Shown: positions 1 through 12,800 of the stretch, piece after piece
Layout: each line of letters opens with the position of its first letter
Position numbering within the stretch: the stretch's first letter is position 1
Assembly (NCBI GenBank): GCA_964035545.1
Contig: OZ037769.1
Span: 16,931,633-16,995,632 of the forward strand
DNA: 64,000 nucleotides
Direction: 5' to 3'
DNA from: Bugula neritina
Taxonomy: Eukaryota; Bryozoa; Gymnolaemata; Cheilostomatida; Bugulidae
The notes under the pieces: generated by a model
Told to the model about the DNA's origin: nothing
What the model saw: only the letters and a program-made list of their open reading frames with translations
The model's database searches: none
Position numbers and translations under genes: made by a program

Positions 1-763
1 ACAACCAAATGGCATAATATGACATTTAGTAGGCAAAGCCTCACTTTAAAGAAATTATGAAAACCCGACTTGAAATATTTTATAAAAAATTATAATGATT
101 GCACACAACAAATTCACACATCTAAAATAGGGCATGCATTCATCCTGCAGCAAATAAACGACAAACATGAAACACCACACATTGGAAAGATAACTCCAGC
201 CACCACATGTAAATATTATATAACAATATAATTATGTAAGTTAAACTTCTTTAAATTATAAACTAATCACGTTTTCTTAGTAAAGAGACAATACAGTTTC
301 TGTTAGGCAAACCTTTGAGTCCGAAGTGATACAAGCTTCAAGTTTAAGGCTGAAATAAACTTATTAATAGCAGACTGTGACACCCAAGATTAAACACTAA
401 ACTAAGGGAAGATAGACAAGGGAAACACAACACAGCATATGTGTCACAAACAGGGTGTCACGACACAGGGTGTCACAACGCATGGTGTCACGACATATTT
501 AGCTCATATCATGTACCAACCCTTTCATATGGTTTTAGCGTAGACGTCTTTCGCTGTTAAATTAAATTTATACAAATTAAAAAGATAAACTGCTATAAAC
601 TTTTCTATGATCTTTTGAAAATAGAAAATTGTTTTACTAAATAAGTATTTTAGCCTATGATAATGTGACTATGTAGTGGTGTGACTAAGTAGTGATGTGA
701 CTATGTAGTGGTGTGACTATGTAATGATGTGATTATGTGGTGATGTGACTAAGAAATACTGAC
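1..763. other. Collagen 3' intron, left edge of window
   Basis: AT-rich intronic sequence with no exon I can support. It holds a 15-bp tandem repeat at 451-495 (three units of the form cagggtgtcacgaca) and a 16-bp array at 664-752 that begins about 10 bp beyond the exon 25 donor. Confidence 0.5.
664..752. repeat. 16-bp minisatellite beside collagen exon 25 donor
   Basis: About 5.5 copies of gtgactatgtagtggt with point variation. On the gene's sense strand it begins about a dozen bases after the 5' splice site at 763. Confidence 0.85.
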
Positions 764-880
764 CAGACCAGAGACTTGCTGTTTCCCGGTGGCTGCCGCG
801 GCATCCTTCATGTTTCTGATCGTAAAGTCTTGTAAGAAAGGAAGTGAGTTGGTCTCTCTCATCGGGATGGTTGGCCCAGT
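764..880 (-). CDS. Collagen exon 25: hinge after the trimerisation domain
   Basis: A 117-bp phase 0-0 exon encodes 39 residues starting [15 protein letters not shown] and ending QQVSGL. The acceptor is gttacag and the donor gtcagt. It occupies the position of the protease-sensitive hinge between trimerisation domain and endostatin. A second frame is also open through this exon, but phase from exon 24 selects the one given. No further exon could be supported between 1 and 763, so the rest of NC1 lies outside the window. Confidence 0.5.
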
Positions 881-3800
881 CTGTAACATAGTAGGAGATA
901 GTGTGAAAAGCTGTGAGATGTTTAGAGATAATGTGAGACTCTGTGAGATATTATGAGATAATGTGAGAAACTGTTAGATATTATGAGATAATGTGAGAAA
1001 CTGTGAGAAGTTTAGAGATAATGTGAGAAACTGTGAGATATTATGAGATAATGTGAGAAAATGTGAGATATTATGAGGTAATGTAGGATAGTATAAAGCA
1101 ATCTGCAATATTAAATGACTATTATAATCCCTGACAAGGTTAGGCTGTGTCAAAGCTTATTGCTGAGTGCTAAAGGATTTAAATTCTTGTATCCTAAATT
1201 AACAATGACACATGTCAAATAAATATTATTCTAAACAAATTAAAATATTAATATTATATTTCTCAAATACATAAATCATTAGTTTTTTAATAAATATTTC
1301 AAGTAATACAATATCATTAGTATTTCTCGATGGCATGAATTATAGAAATTAAAAGATTAGGATTAGTGTAATGCCTTTAATACGAGTGGAGATGATTCAG
1401 GGTACGAAGGCGTATGATGGGGTGATAAAACCCCCTGAATAGGTGCAGGTGTACTCAGTTTGCCTACTTATTGACTGACAGTGTATTTACTAATGCTTTG
1501 TAATGTAAGTTCAAGCATGAGACTTACTTTCTACAAACATACTCTGTACTTACGAATCACCAACAACGTACGTACCATGATAGCCTGCCAGCCTAGATTC
1601 ACCCGAATGTAAAGTCGCTGTTCGTCTGCGACGAAGCCGAGAGTTCCGGACGGGATGGCGAGAGACGAGCTGCTCATCATACTCTGGTCACTGAACATGA
1701 GAATCTGTAAGAGGTCATTGTTTGTATACCAGTAGAGGTCAATGGGTTCATTATACACACGCTACTCTCTGGTAATACAACATCATTATTCAGGAAGTTA
1801 GCTGAGCACGGAGTAGCATAACTTCTGAGCTTGAAGCCAAGACTGATTCATGCTTAGGCCTAATATAAAATATCAGAACTTCTTTCTACTTTTACATCAC
1901 CACTGCAAGATCTAAGGCTATTTTTAAAAATTGATTCAGTTTAGTAATGTCCATGCTATTATGAATTGTTAATATGGGCAGGGAAAGGCAACTACTAACA
2001 ACTAATAGTTCTACGTACTTCACTCCAATTATGAATACAAATCATAGGTTCAACTAAACGGGTAGAAGTTAGTTTTCTACATTCACAACGCAACATAAGA
2101 AACCATGAATAAAACTGCCAGTAGTAGGCTATTTGTTACTTGGAACTCAGGCAATTTAGTAGTCATGGTAACAGGTTAAACAAATAATGCTGAAACAAAT
2201 GGAGGTAGTAAGCGGGGTGCCGGTAACTCCCCCCTTACCGACCATAGCATGCGGGTTTGATTAGAGCTAAACTGAAAGAACTTACTCCTGACTCAAGCTG
2301 ATAGTACTACAAAGTATAACATGTTACATGCAGCCACTCAGTCCAACAATCAAATCGATTAATATGAACTCAAATTGATTTCCAACTGACTGAAATAAAA
2401 GTCTCTCTAATTATCATTGGCCTAAAATCGCCCAACAAAAAAAGGTAAACAGAACTGAGCTTAGCATGTACTATTCTATTTATAGAACTAATTTATTTTA
2501 CTTTTATTTCAAATTCTAGTTGATCATAACTACTTCTTTCAGGACTCAAGACAGTCACATTGAAAGCAATTAATTATTTTTGTAACAAACATTCCTTTCC
2601 AGCTAGTAATATGTAGCCACTTGAGGGTATAAACTTGGTGCATTTATTGCTCTTTTGCATGATATAAAAATTATTGTAGTATAAAACCTGTAGAGAAATT
2701 AAAAAAGCCATTCGCCAAAATTGGCAGCAATTGAAACATTTTAGTTAATTTTTGTTACGCAAAATGCATTTCTATTTTTACACCCCTCTTCCCTTTACAC
2801 TCCTTCTAGCTATCTGATTTCTCCTTCTAACTACACTCTTTGTTCTCATTATTCACAGACAAACAAACAGACAGACTTACGTTGCCTAAGCTGTTTCCAG
2901 TATTCAACTTTATTGCACCACCGGGTAAACCTGGAGGACCTGGAGGTCCAGGTGGTCCAACGATTGCTTCTCCGGGAGCACCCTAAACACCAGAAATTCA
3001 ATAAACACACTGCATATAATACCTAATATATAATAATATAAGACCACAGAGCTATACACTAGTATATTTTAGTTATATATATTGCTATGTATTTATATAG
3101 TATATTTATATTACAGTATAAATGTTACAATTTATGCTTTACTACTTTCACTATATTTACCTGCGGTCCAGGGGGACCCTCTACAACTGCAACATCCTTC
3201 GTTGACCCTGAAACATGAGTCAGCAATGATGACAGCATATAATGACAGCATGTAATGACAAAGTTTATGTTCACACTGCAGCAAAAGTTTGAAGGAAGGA
3301 AACAGTCACAGGACAGGAAATGACATACACAGATCATGTGACCTACCAGTCTCACAGCTACAGCCACCCGTATCTCCCTTTTCTCCTTTAATAGAGTCAC
3401 CAGGAGTGCCTGGAGCTCCGGGTATTCCATTTTGTCCCTGCAGTAACACCACCATAATATTTACAACATCTCTCTTTTTAGCAGCTTATAAAAGCTTATA
3501 GAAATGTGATTATATGTTTACCGGAAAGCCAGGTGCTCCGATCATTCCCTTTGGACCCGCAATGCCAGGATGACCTTTGACACCTCGATGACCTCTGCGA
3601 CCTCTCTGACCTTTAAATGTGAGACATGTTCCCTCCTCTCCTTTTTCTCCGGCATCCCCCTTATCTCCCTGGTGTCAATATTATTATATACACTGTCTGC
3701 ACAATGCCATACTCAAATATTATATATGTTATGTTATTTATAACATATTATATTATATATTTAGCATGTATTATACATAATATATTATAAATTATATATT

Positions 3801-6800
3801 GGCTACTACTGTATGTTATGCTAATAGGCTGGGTTAATTGAAAAATTGTCTAACCTTACAAAAAGTTTCAGCAGAAACTCTTCAAAAGTAAACTACATAA
3901 CTCTATAATCAATAAATCAACAACACAACTAGTTGTGGTAAAATACACATCACATGGTGAAATCTAAAACTCTCTAGAAAGTTCTCAAAGCTTCTGGAAA
4001 TTTGCAGTGAGATGAAGAGATAATGCAACAGGAAACAGACTAGTTGGGATGTCTGGCACCTTCTAGAATTATAAGGAGGAATGAATTCCACTGACAGAAT
4101 TTATATATCAACAAATTCTTAATAAATTATTGACCTACTTATGGTGGCATGAAACTTCTTTGTGTAAAGAAGGCGTGTGCTATTTTATCACAAATTTTCA
4201 ATAAATCAATGGTTGGCAATTTTTTGGTTCACTGTTGGGGAGGAAATTTCAAAGGGGACATAAATCATAAAACAGGAAATAAATTACTTTACTGAACTGT
4301 GAAAACAGACATACTTTATGTTTGTCACCAGATGAAAGGTATTTGACCCACTTATAGGTAAAATATCATAAATAGTGAAATACCTTTTCTTTTAGCAACG
4401 GTATTATATCCGCCAGGTCACCTAGATCTAGGGCTCCTGGTGCTCCGGCTACTCCGCGTTCTCCCTTCTCACCCTTAGCACCAGCTGACTGCAAGTGCCA
4501 ATAGTAAGTAATATGATAGTTGCCAATTATGTTCAATGTGCATGTCATATCTTATTCTAGAATATTCTTTTCGTAAAGTATGCTTAATTACAGTTTATAT
4601 CATTGTTAGTAAACTTATGTGAGTTGGTAATTGTCTTCTCTTTTTGTCAGCAGTAAATTTATAATATTTCAACTGATACAACTGACACAGTAATTTTATG
4701 TTCTATAGTTAAAATAAATTTGAAATTTGAAAAAAAATTGCTGCTGCACTAAAAAATTATTAAAATTAGCAGTCGTGAATAACCAATATAAGTAGAGAAG
4801 ACAACTCTAAGTAGTAAAACTAGTGAACAACACTTAAAACTTGACTAAATCTACTCACCACATTCTCTGAGAGGAATGGTCTACCAACAGCGGTGCCTGG
4901 AGGGCCAGGTGGTCCGACAGGGCCCGGCAATCCTACACCAGCGTCTCCTTTCTCTCCTTTAGTACCATTTACTCCCGGTACTCCTTGCTTACCAGTTGCA
5001 CCTGGCAGTCCAGGTTGTCCATTTATTCCATCAGCACCTCGGGCTCCTTGAGGTCCCTCAGCACCATCTTCACCTATGAAGACAAACCTAATTATTTACC
5101 TTGCAAAGTGTAACAGCTCGAAGATGATCTAATTAAACTCAATAAAAACATGTAAAGTTAAAACAATACTTCAGTTTATATGCAGTTATGTAACTATTCT
5201 TTGGGGTTTAGTTAAACTATGCAAATTGTGTTAAACAATTTACCTGGAACTCCTTTCTCTCCAGACACTCCTGGTTCACCAACAGCACCCTTTTCTCCTT
5301 TTTCACCTTGAAATCCAGGTTGTCCGGGAGCACCTTCTTTACCAGGTAAACCTTCTTGGACTACTCCATTACTCTACGATTAGGAGATTAAAAACAATTA
5401 CTTAGAAATGCATGAAGCTTACTCTCAAAAGAGGATACAACTCCTTATGTATATATGAGAGCAGAAGATGGCTAGCTATGAGTTGAGTGAACACAACTCT
5501 CTGGCGTGTTGCGTACATCTTAAAAATTATGGAGACTGTACATGGTTACTGTCTGTCATAGTGATGTGCACAGTGTTAGTCACAGTCACACTGTCACAGT
5601 GATGTGCTCAGTGTTAGTCTCAGTCACACTCTGTCACAGTGATGTGCACAGTGTTAGTCACAGTCTCACATAGCTAAAACTCAGCTAAAACTTAAACACA
5701 CCTGTGCAGCTGGTGGTCCAGGTGGGCCTTGTATCCCCTGTGGTCCGCGATCGCCAAGTTCTCCCTTCTCACCTTTGAGTCCAGCTATACCAGCCTCTCC
5801 TTTACTGCCAGTATCTCCCTAAAATAGAATGCATCTGGTGTCGTATGTGTAACCAAGCAGACTGCTATACTATACGCTGCTATACTATATACTGCTATAC
5901 TACACACTGCTATACTATACACTGCTATACTATACACTGCTATACTATACGCTGCTATACTATATACTGCTATACTACACACTGCTATACTATACACTGC
6001 TATACTATACACTGCTATACTATACACTGCTATACTATACACTGCTATACTATACACTGCTATACTATACTCTACTATACTATACACTGCTATACTATAC
6101 ACTGCTATACTATACACTGCTATACTATACACTACTATACTATACACTGCTATACTATATACTGCTATACTATATACTGCTATACTATACACTAATTATA
6201 TGTTATATACTGCTATGCTAGACACTGCTATACTATACTCTACTATACTATACACTGCTATACTATACACTGCTATACTATACACTGCTATACTATACGC
6301 TGCTATACTATACACTGCTATGATATACATTGCTATACTATATACTACTATACTATATCCTGCTATACTATACAGTAATATACTATACAGTAATATACTA
6401 TACAGTAATATACTATACAGTAATATACTATACAGTAATGCAGTGTTTTGTATTAACTGGGAGGGTCAACCAGTTCAATACATGCTGTTCGATTAGTTCT
6501 CCATAGACTGTGAATTTACACAGCAGAGTAAACACCTGGTTTGATACATCAAAAACCCACCCTTACTACACATACATTTAATGCAGTCAGATTATCGACA
6601 ATTGGATATCATAGCCTTGATATTTAACCTCCAGTAACAAAGAGCTTTTGAATTTTTAAGTTTGATAACTTCCAACAAAAGAAAACCTGGTCAAATATAA
6701 CCCTGACCAGTTTACTTTTGCATACTGGGCGTCCCGTAGCCCCTTCCATTATTTGTACACAATTGCTGTGGTACTAAGGCTAGCATTAAATATTCTATTC

Positions 6801-9800
6801 AAGTATTTCCTTTTAGACTTTAGATTTAGTGTTCAAAATACAATGTTGTGTCATAAAAGTTAGAAACAAGACTTCCAGAAATTATTAAACACAATAACTT
6901 TGTGGAGAATTTCACTGTTTTACAGCAGCCACCTTACGAAAAGCCTAGTGACTGCATCTTGTAGCTTATGGGATAAATGGACTCGTCAAAGTATACAATC
7001 AAGTATATAATTAGACAGTTAGAACAAATTGAATCATCACAATACCTTTGAGCCATGTGTACCTGAAGCTCCACGTTCTCCTGGCTCTCCCCGTTCTCCA
7101 TGTGTTCCCTGTATAAATAGAAATTAAGAAATTAGGCAATACGTTCATCTGTTATGTCTTAATGCATATTCTACTTAGTCTATGTATTATTATTCTCATA
7201 CAGGAAGACCAGGAGCTCCAGGTTCTCCGTCAACACCATCTCTACCCGGTGCACCATCTACTGCTGTACAGTTGCCAGTTTCACCTACAAAACCAAGTAT
7301 TTTATAGCAAATGTTTCTCTCCACCCTCAATAGCAATAGTTTCTTCATTGGTTGATGTCTTTGGGGAACCTACCTTTAGGCCCCCTCAATAACTCTAAAG
7401 TAGGAACTCTACTAAATATATCAGCACTAGGCTCCTCTCCTGACCCACTCTCTGCCAGAACTTCTTCCAGTTCCATAAAGAAAGACTTTCCTGGAGGTCC
7501 TTGAGGGCCGACCACAGTATCCCCCTACCAATTACGTTGAGATGTTGTATTCAGAACCATGGCTATTAGTTTCCAGCAAAACTAAACCACTTTTAGCTGA
7601 GATTCTTTTTTCAATCAATCATAATCGCTGCCGCTACTGCTACTGCTGCAACGTTTTGATTAACTATTTTAAATTTTGACTTTGTGCATGGCTCTTCTGG
7701 ATCAAACACTACTTCACCCCACCCTTCTTTTCCCACCCACCTTACCCCACCCGTCTTCTCACTCAAATAGTTGTACAAAACCTGCTAATCAAGCAGAAAA
7801 GTAGACTTGAAATATTTCTCTCAATTTGATATGAAAATGCAGCTAAGAAAACAATATCAGAGTTAACCTGTGGTAGAAAGTATTATAAGAACGTAGCATA
7901 TGCCAGTATAAAGTCACTTGGACATTCCACCTCATACTTCACATGCCCGTAAACTTGTCCCATAAAATATAACAATACACTAATTTGGCTGATTACATTC
8001 TCAACAATAGGAGAGAGAAGCTAAACTGGTCTGTAGCTTGTAAATGTGTCTATTCAATTTTAATGCTTTATCACACAGGAAGTGTGAACAAGAAGAAAGG
8101 GTATAATGGGTGGTTGTTGGCATCATAACTATTATTAAGTCTGTTAGGATTGTACATCGTATAAACGCTAGTCATAACAGAGCAATGAGTCCCTCTTTCT
8201 GATTCGCTAATCAACTGTAATGGTAGAAAGGAAGTGCGCAGAACTGAGTACCTAATTAAGGCTTCAGCTGAAATCGTATGCGGCATTTTACTCGAGACAA
8301 CAATGTCTCAAATTAAATTAGGTTAATGAGTTAATTTTTCTCGACCAGCTCTTACAACTAATAAATTAATGAATTTATATCAAGTTTAACACCGTGACAA
8401 ATATTAAGCTTTCATGCATGGCTTTCGTGATACTAAAGTAATAGACTGCTACTTTTAGATCAGAGAGAGATAACTTCGAATAATACATACTGTAATGTAA
8501 GATATTAACTCTTTTATTTCAATACGGCTTCAACTGCATCAACATATCTCCTATCTACTTTATATTGTAGGTGTGACTTAGTCATGTGACTCGAATCACT
8601 GATGAGGTAAAGGAAAGACAACTCCTGATATAGCGTGATATCCAACATCCAAGGGAATGCGTATAGGGGCCTGTATACTCTACCCAACTTCATAATGAAA
8701 CTGGACTTGCCACTTGACAACTACACTTACATCAACGACATTATAACTTTCCTATTTATAATGATACTAGTTGTAATAGCGCAGTGTGGAGGATATTTAT
8801 CCCCTTCGCTATTAGGACATGTCACTACGCAGTGTATATTGATGCACACAGCTAATAAACACACACTCTCACAGATCCATATAAATGTGTACATTGAGTA
8901 AACTTACCATTTCTCCTTTAGCACCTTTAATTCCCTTTTCTCCGATATCTCCTTTCACTGATTCTCCAGGAACACCGGGTTTTCCGGGTTTTCCCACACC
9001 AGTTTCTCCTTTCTCTCCCTGCACACAATATAAAATGTATATAATGTCTTCATGCATGACTAAGTATTACACATGTAACAATATAATATATAATGCTAAT
9101 GTGAGAAGATACTGTATTCTACCTTAGCGCCTTGCAATCCTGGAGGTCCAATTTCACCCTCCAGACCTGGAATACCATTTATTCCATGTTTACCAGGAGT
9201 TCCGGCCATTCCAGCATCTCCCTTCTCTCCTTTCAACCCTTTATAAATATTGATCAAAAACTAAGTTAGCAGTCAGTAAAACTGCATACATAATGGTTAG
9301 TGTGACTCATGGCTCTTTGTATAAAGTGTCCAATAGCACAGCAGACGTAGAGTTGGGATTGTGTCCCTTGATATATCTCAATTCTTGTAAGGATATAATT
9401 TGCAGATGCTTTACAGGTGAGCAGAGTTAAGTCACACAAACAAGCAGCATTGGCTACAAGAACTTGTGGCCACAGAGGTCTAAGAGACGTGGGAGCTAAC
9501 ACACATGTGCTTTGAGCTAGACCTCACTGTTCAAAGCTGCTGAGAACACTGCAATAACTAGCCTGGGACCACACAGTGTTTACCTATAAGAGAGGGTGCC
9601 GATATCAGGTTCCCACTAGTTGCCTCTCTCTCTGAAATACAATGTTATACTCTAACGAACATCTAATGCTAACAGCTTCAGTAGAACCGCCAATTATCTT
9701 TTAAGTTGTTAGAAAAGGAGTTTTCTACTTATTACTTAAAGTCACAAAGGCGAATAATTCTTTTAGCGGTAACTAAAATGAGCAATCAGTACTATTATAT

Positions 9801-12800
9801 CTAATGTGTTGATCTACACTCACCGATACCAGCAGGTCCCATTTCTCCGGGGGCACCCTTCTCGCCCTTTGGTCCGGAGACAGAGACAGGAGAGCGCGTC
9901 TGCAGAGCTCCGTCAACTGCCGGGGCCGGAGCTCTTTCCTTCAGAGATTCTGTCGAGTAGAGAGCAGTTGAGGTCCACCAGACAAACGGCGTCGTTGTTG
10001 AGGAGTCGCCGAGTAACGCTTCAGGATCAACTGGTTCCCTCGGTGGACCCACTGCCAGGAAACCACTTCCCGTTTCTACCTCGTCTTCTCCCGGCTAAAA
10101 ACCGTTACAAAATTGATTATCGTGTATTCAGCTGTGGAGGAAAAGAAATAGTGTAACAGAAAGATGGTGCCATATTAAGAGTAATCCCCCTTGCAAATAG
10201 TAATAATGCTAAAAGCAGTGATTTTAGGTTTAGCAAAATCATGTTAATCAAACAAGCAAGTGATGATTTGAAAGTTAGTAAAACAGAGCATGCAGCATGA
10301 ATTTACTAAATGTCCTTCACCTTCAAAGAAGTCATAACCTTAGCATGATCAGAAGTGATGACCTTGACAGTAGTGCTGCCCATAGCAGATGTGTAGCCGG
10401 CATCGGTCGCTCCGTTACTAGATGGAGCTGTAGTGTGGGATGGAGGGAAGGAAGAGCTAAAGTTAAGGGACGTATTCGTAACCGCTCTCAAATCAGTGAG
10501 TGAAGTGGTGCTAGTGAGTGAATCCAAGTCTGAGACTGTTTCTGTTACAGAGGAAATCGTCTGCAGCACACTGATTGGCTGTTTAGTTGTAGGAGTTTTC
10601 TCTCTTTCAATAGTCTCGGTTGGAGTAGAGAAAAGGGAAGTTGATGTGGTTAGTTCAGTGGGAGTTGGTGATGCTGTTGCAGTTCTAGATGCCAAAGTGT
10701 CCGTAAAGATCAAGTGGGTTGTCACATTTACCTCTACAACATTTTGATTGTCTTCAGGTATTGTTGCCACTTCTTCTAGCAGTTCAGCACCTGGTATCGA
10801 GTTATTTGACCTTGAGTTATTTGACCTCGAGTCCGAGTCGACAGAGACAGATTCATGAGTGACATTAAGCAATGTCTTTGCATCATTGTGTTCAACTGTT
10901 GATGCTGACGGCGGAAAAACTTCTGTGTCAAAGTTAACCACCGATATGTTGAGGCTAGATACGGGCGGGGCAGGAGCCCCCGCTGCGGCTGGCTGCTGCT
11001 TAGAGTTAGATTTGTGCTGATTGGTTGGATGTGCAGAATCATTAGTGGTTAGTATTGGTGCAGACTGCAAAGCATAAAGTAAGACTCAAAAGCAAGCTGG
11101 TGATCACCTTATGATGCTACTAGTTTACTAGTCTACTAGTCTACTAGCTACTAGTCTACTAGTCTACTAGTCTACTAGTCTACGAGCTACTAGTCTACTA
11201 GTCAAGGTGATCAGTCGGTGACATGCTAAGAAATTAGATTCACAATCTCTCACTAGCTGGATTAGTGTTTGTTTCAGCAAAGTTAATAATTTGTTGAAAT
11301 TGACTTGTAAAAAGGTATGAAAATTTCACTTTTAAGGCAAAACTTCTTTTGTAATGGAGATACTAAAATCATGCATAATGTAAAATAACTTCTTGTCTGA
11401 AAAGGCAAACTAAATACTAAGCAATAAGAAAAAAACTAAACTAGGGTGTCCTTAGCATGCAGAAAAGTTCAAAGGTGTGTCTAAAAAAGCTGAAGACGTG
11501 CTAAAAACTAGTGCATAATTATATTTCACTCAACAACCAACACTGCATCACCAATCTTATGCTTTGTGTGCAAGCTCGAGGTTAGTAGTGTTGCATATTG
11601 TGTATATATTGTGTATATATTGTGTATAATGCAATATATTTACTAGCAAAATTATAATGTATTACATGTATATACGATAGTTCTTGGTTAATTTATTGTC
11701 AAGATGATTATATGACAAGACAGAAAAATATAAACTGTATTATATATCACTATACAGTATAATATTATATATTACAGTATAACATATTACAGTATACTAT
11801 ATTACAGTGTATTATATTACAGCTATATTATATTACAGTATATTATATTACAGTATATTATATTACAGTATATTATATTACAGCAGTATATATTACAGCA
11901 GTATACTATATTACAGTGTATTATATTACAGTATATTATATTACAGTATAATTATTATATTACAGTGTATTATATTACATTATAATATATACCTCAGTAT
12001 CATCAATAATCTGTCCATCCACCACATACTCTCCACCAGGTAATTGTTCCTACAAGAATAGAGGCGGAAAGCTTACTAAGACATCCTGTTGTAACATTTC
12101 TCTTTCACAAAACTCACACCTCAATGGCTTGTTGCAAGACATATTATATTTACTTGAGCACTGACGCATTACCAACTAGCGTTAACTTGTTTCAAGTGCT
12201 TGTAGACTTGATAATGATACTTGATTACTCCTCAACTTAAGTCTCAATCATCCAATCACATTAATTGTTTAATACGCATTCTTTTGAGTAGATGAAAATT
12301 AGCTAATCTGTCACAAACCTCACTGTGTAAACTTTCAGCTGTAACTTAATATCATGTTTGTTGTCCAACTCAAAACAACACAAACATGCTGTTGCTGTTT
12401 GAGAAACAATATTGAATAATGAGCCAACATCTTTGATCTTGTTTTGTCATTTGACACTATGGATTTTGCAGCTTTGTCTCAAGTGTAGAAAATTAAGTAC
12501 TCATTGTTAAACTGTAAACGGCACCTTTTGAGTGATTATGGTATTTATAGAAAAAATCTGTTATGATATAAGCTGATCTTCTGTCACAAGTTGACAGCAT
12601 TTTTCTACCTTAGCAATTGGACCACATAGCCATTGGACCACATAACTATTGGACCACCTGGTCTAATGGACCAGACAGCTATTGGGCCACGTACCTAACA
12701 AATGGGGCCATGCACAGACTGGCCCAAAGAAATAACTAAATTTATGCTGTCATGTAATACTTATGCTTCTAAGCTAAAACAACATATTCATGTACAACTA

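Noticed and set aside
280-350. Possible further collagen exon on the minus strand after the acceptor tttatttcag, reading LNLKLVSLRTQ in one frame (vaguely like the start of endostatin)
   Set aside because: Exon 25 ends in phase 0, which would read CCT TAA here. The open frame needs phase 1, and the downstream donor (gtttgc) is weak.
764-880. Alternative frame of collagen exon 25 ([20 protein letters not shown])
   Set aside because: It is open and superficially endostatin-like, but phase from exon 24 selects the other frame.
5785-6496. Long open frames on both strands (runs such as [10 protein letters not shown] and CYTIHCYTI)
   Set aside because: They are readings of a 15-bp minisatellite inside a collagen intron; unit length divisible by three keeps frames open.
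10433-10747. Plus-strand frame opposite the mucin-like exon
   Set aside because: Antisense shadow of the real minus-strand exon, whose phases and splice sites fit the collagen.
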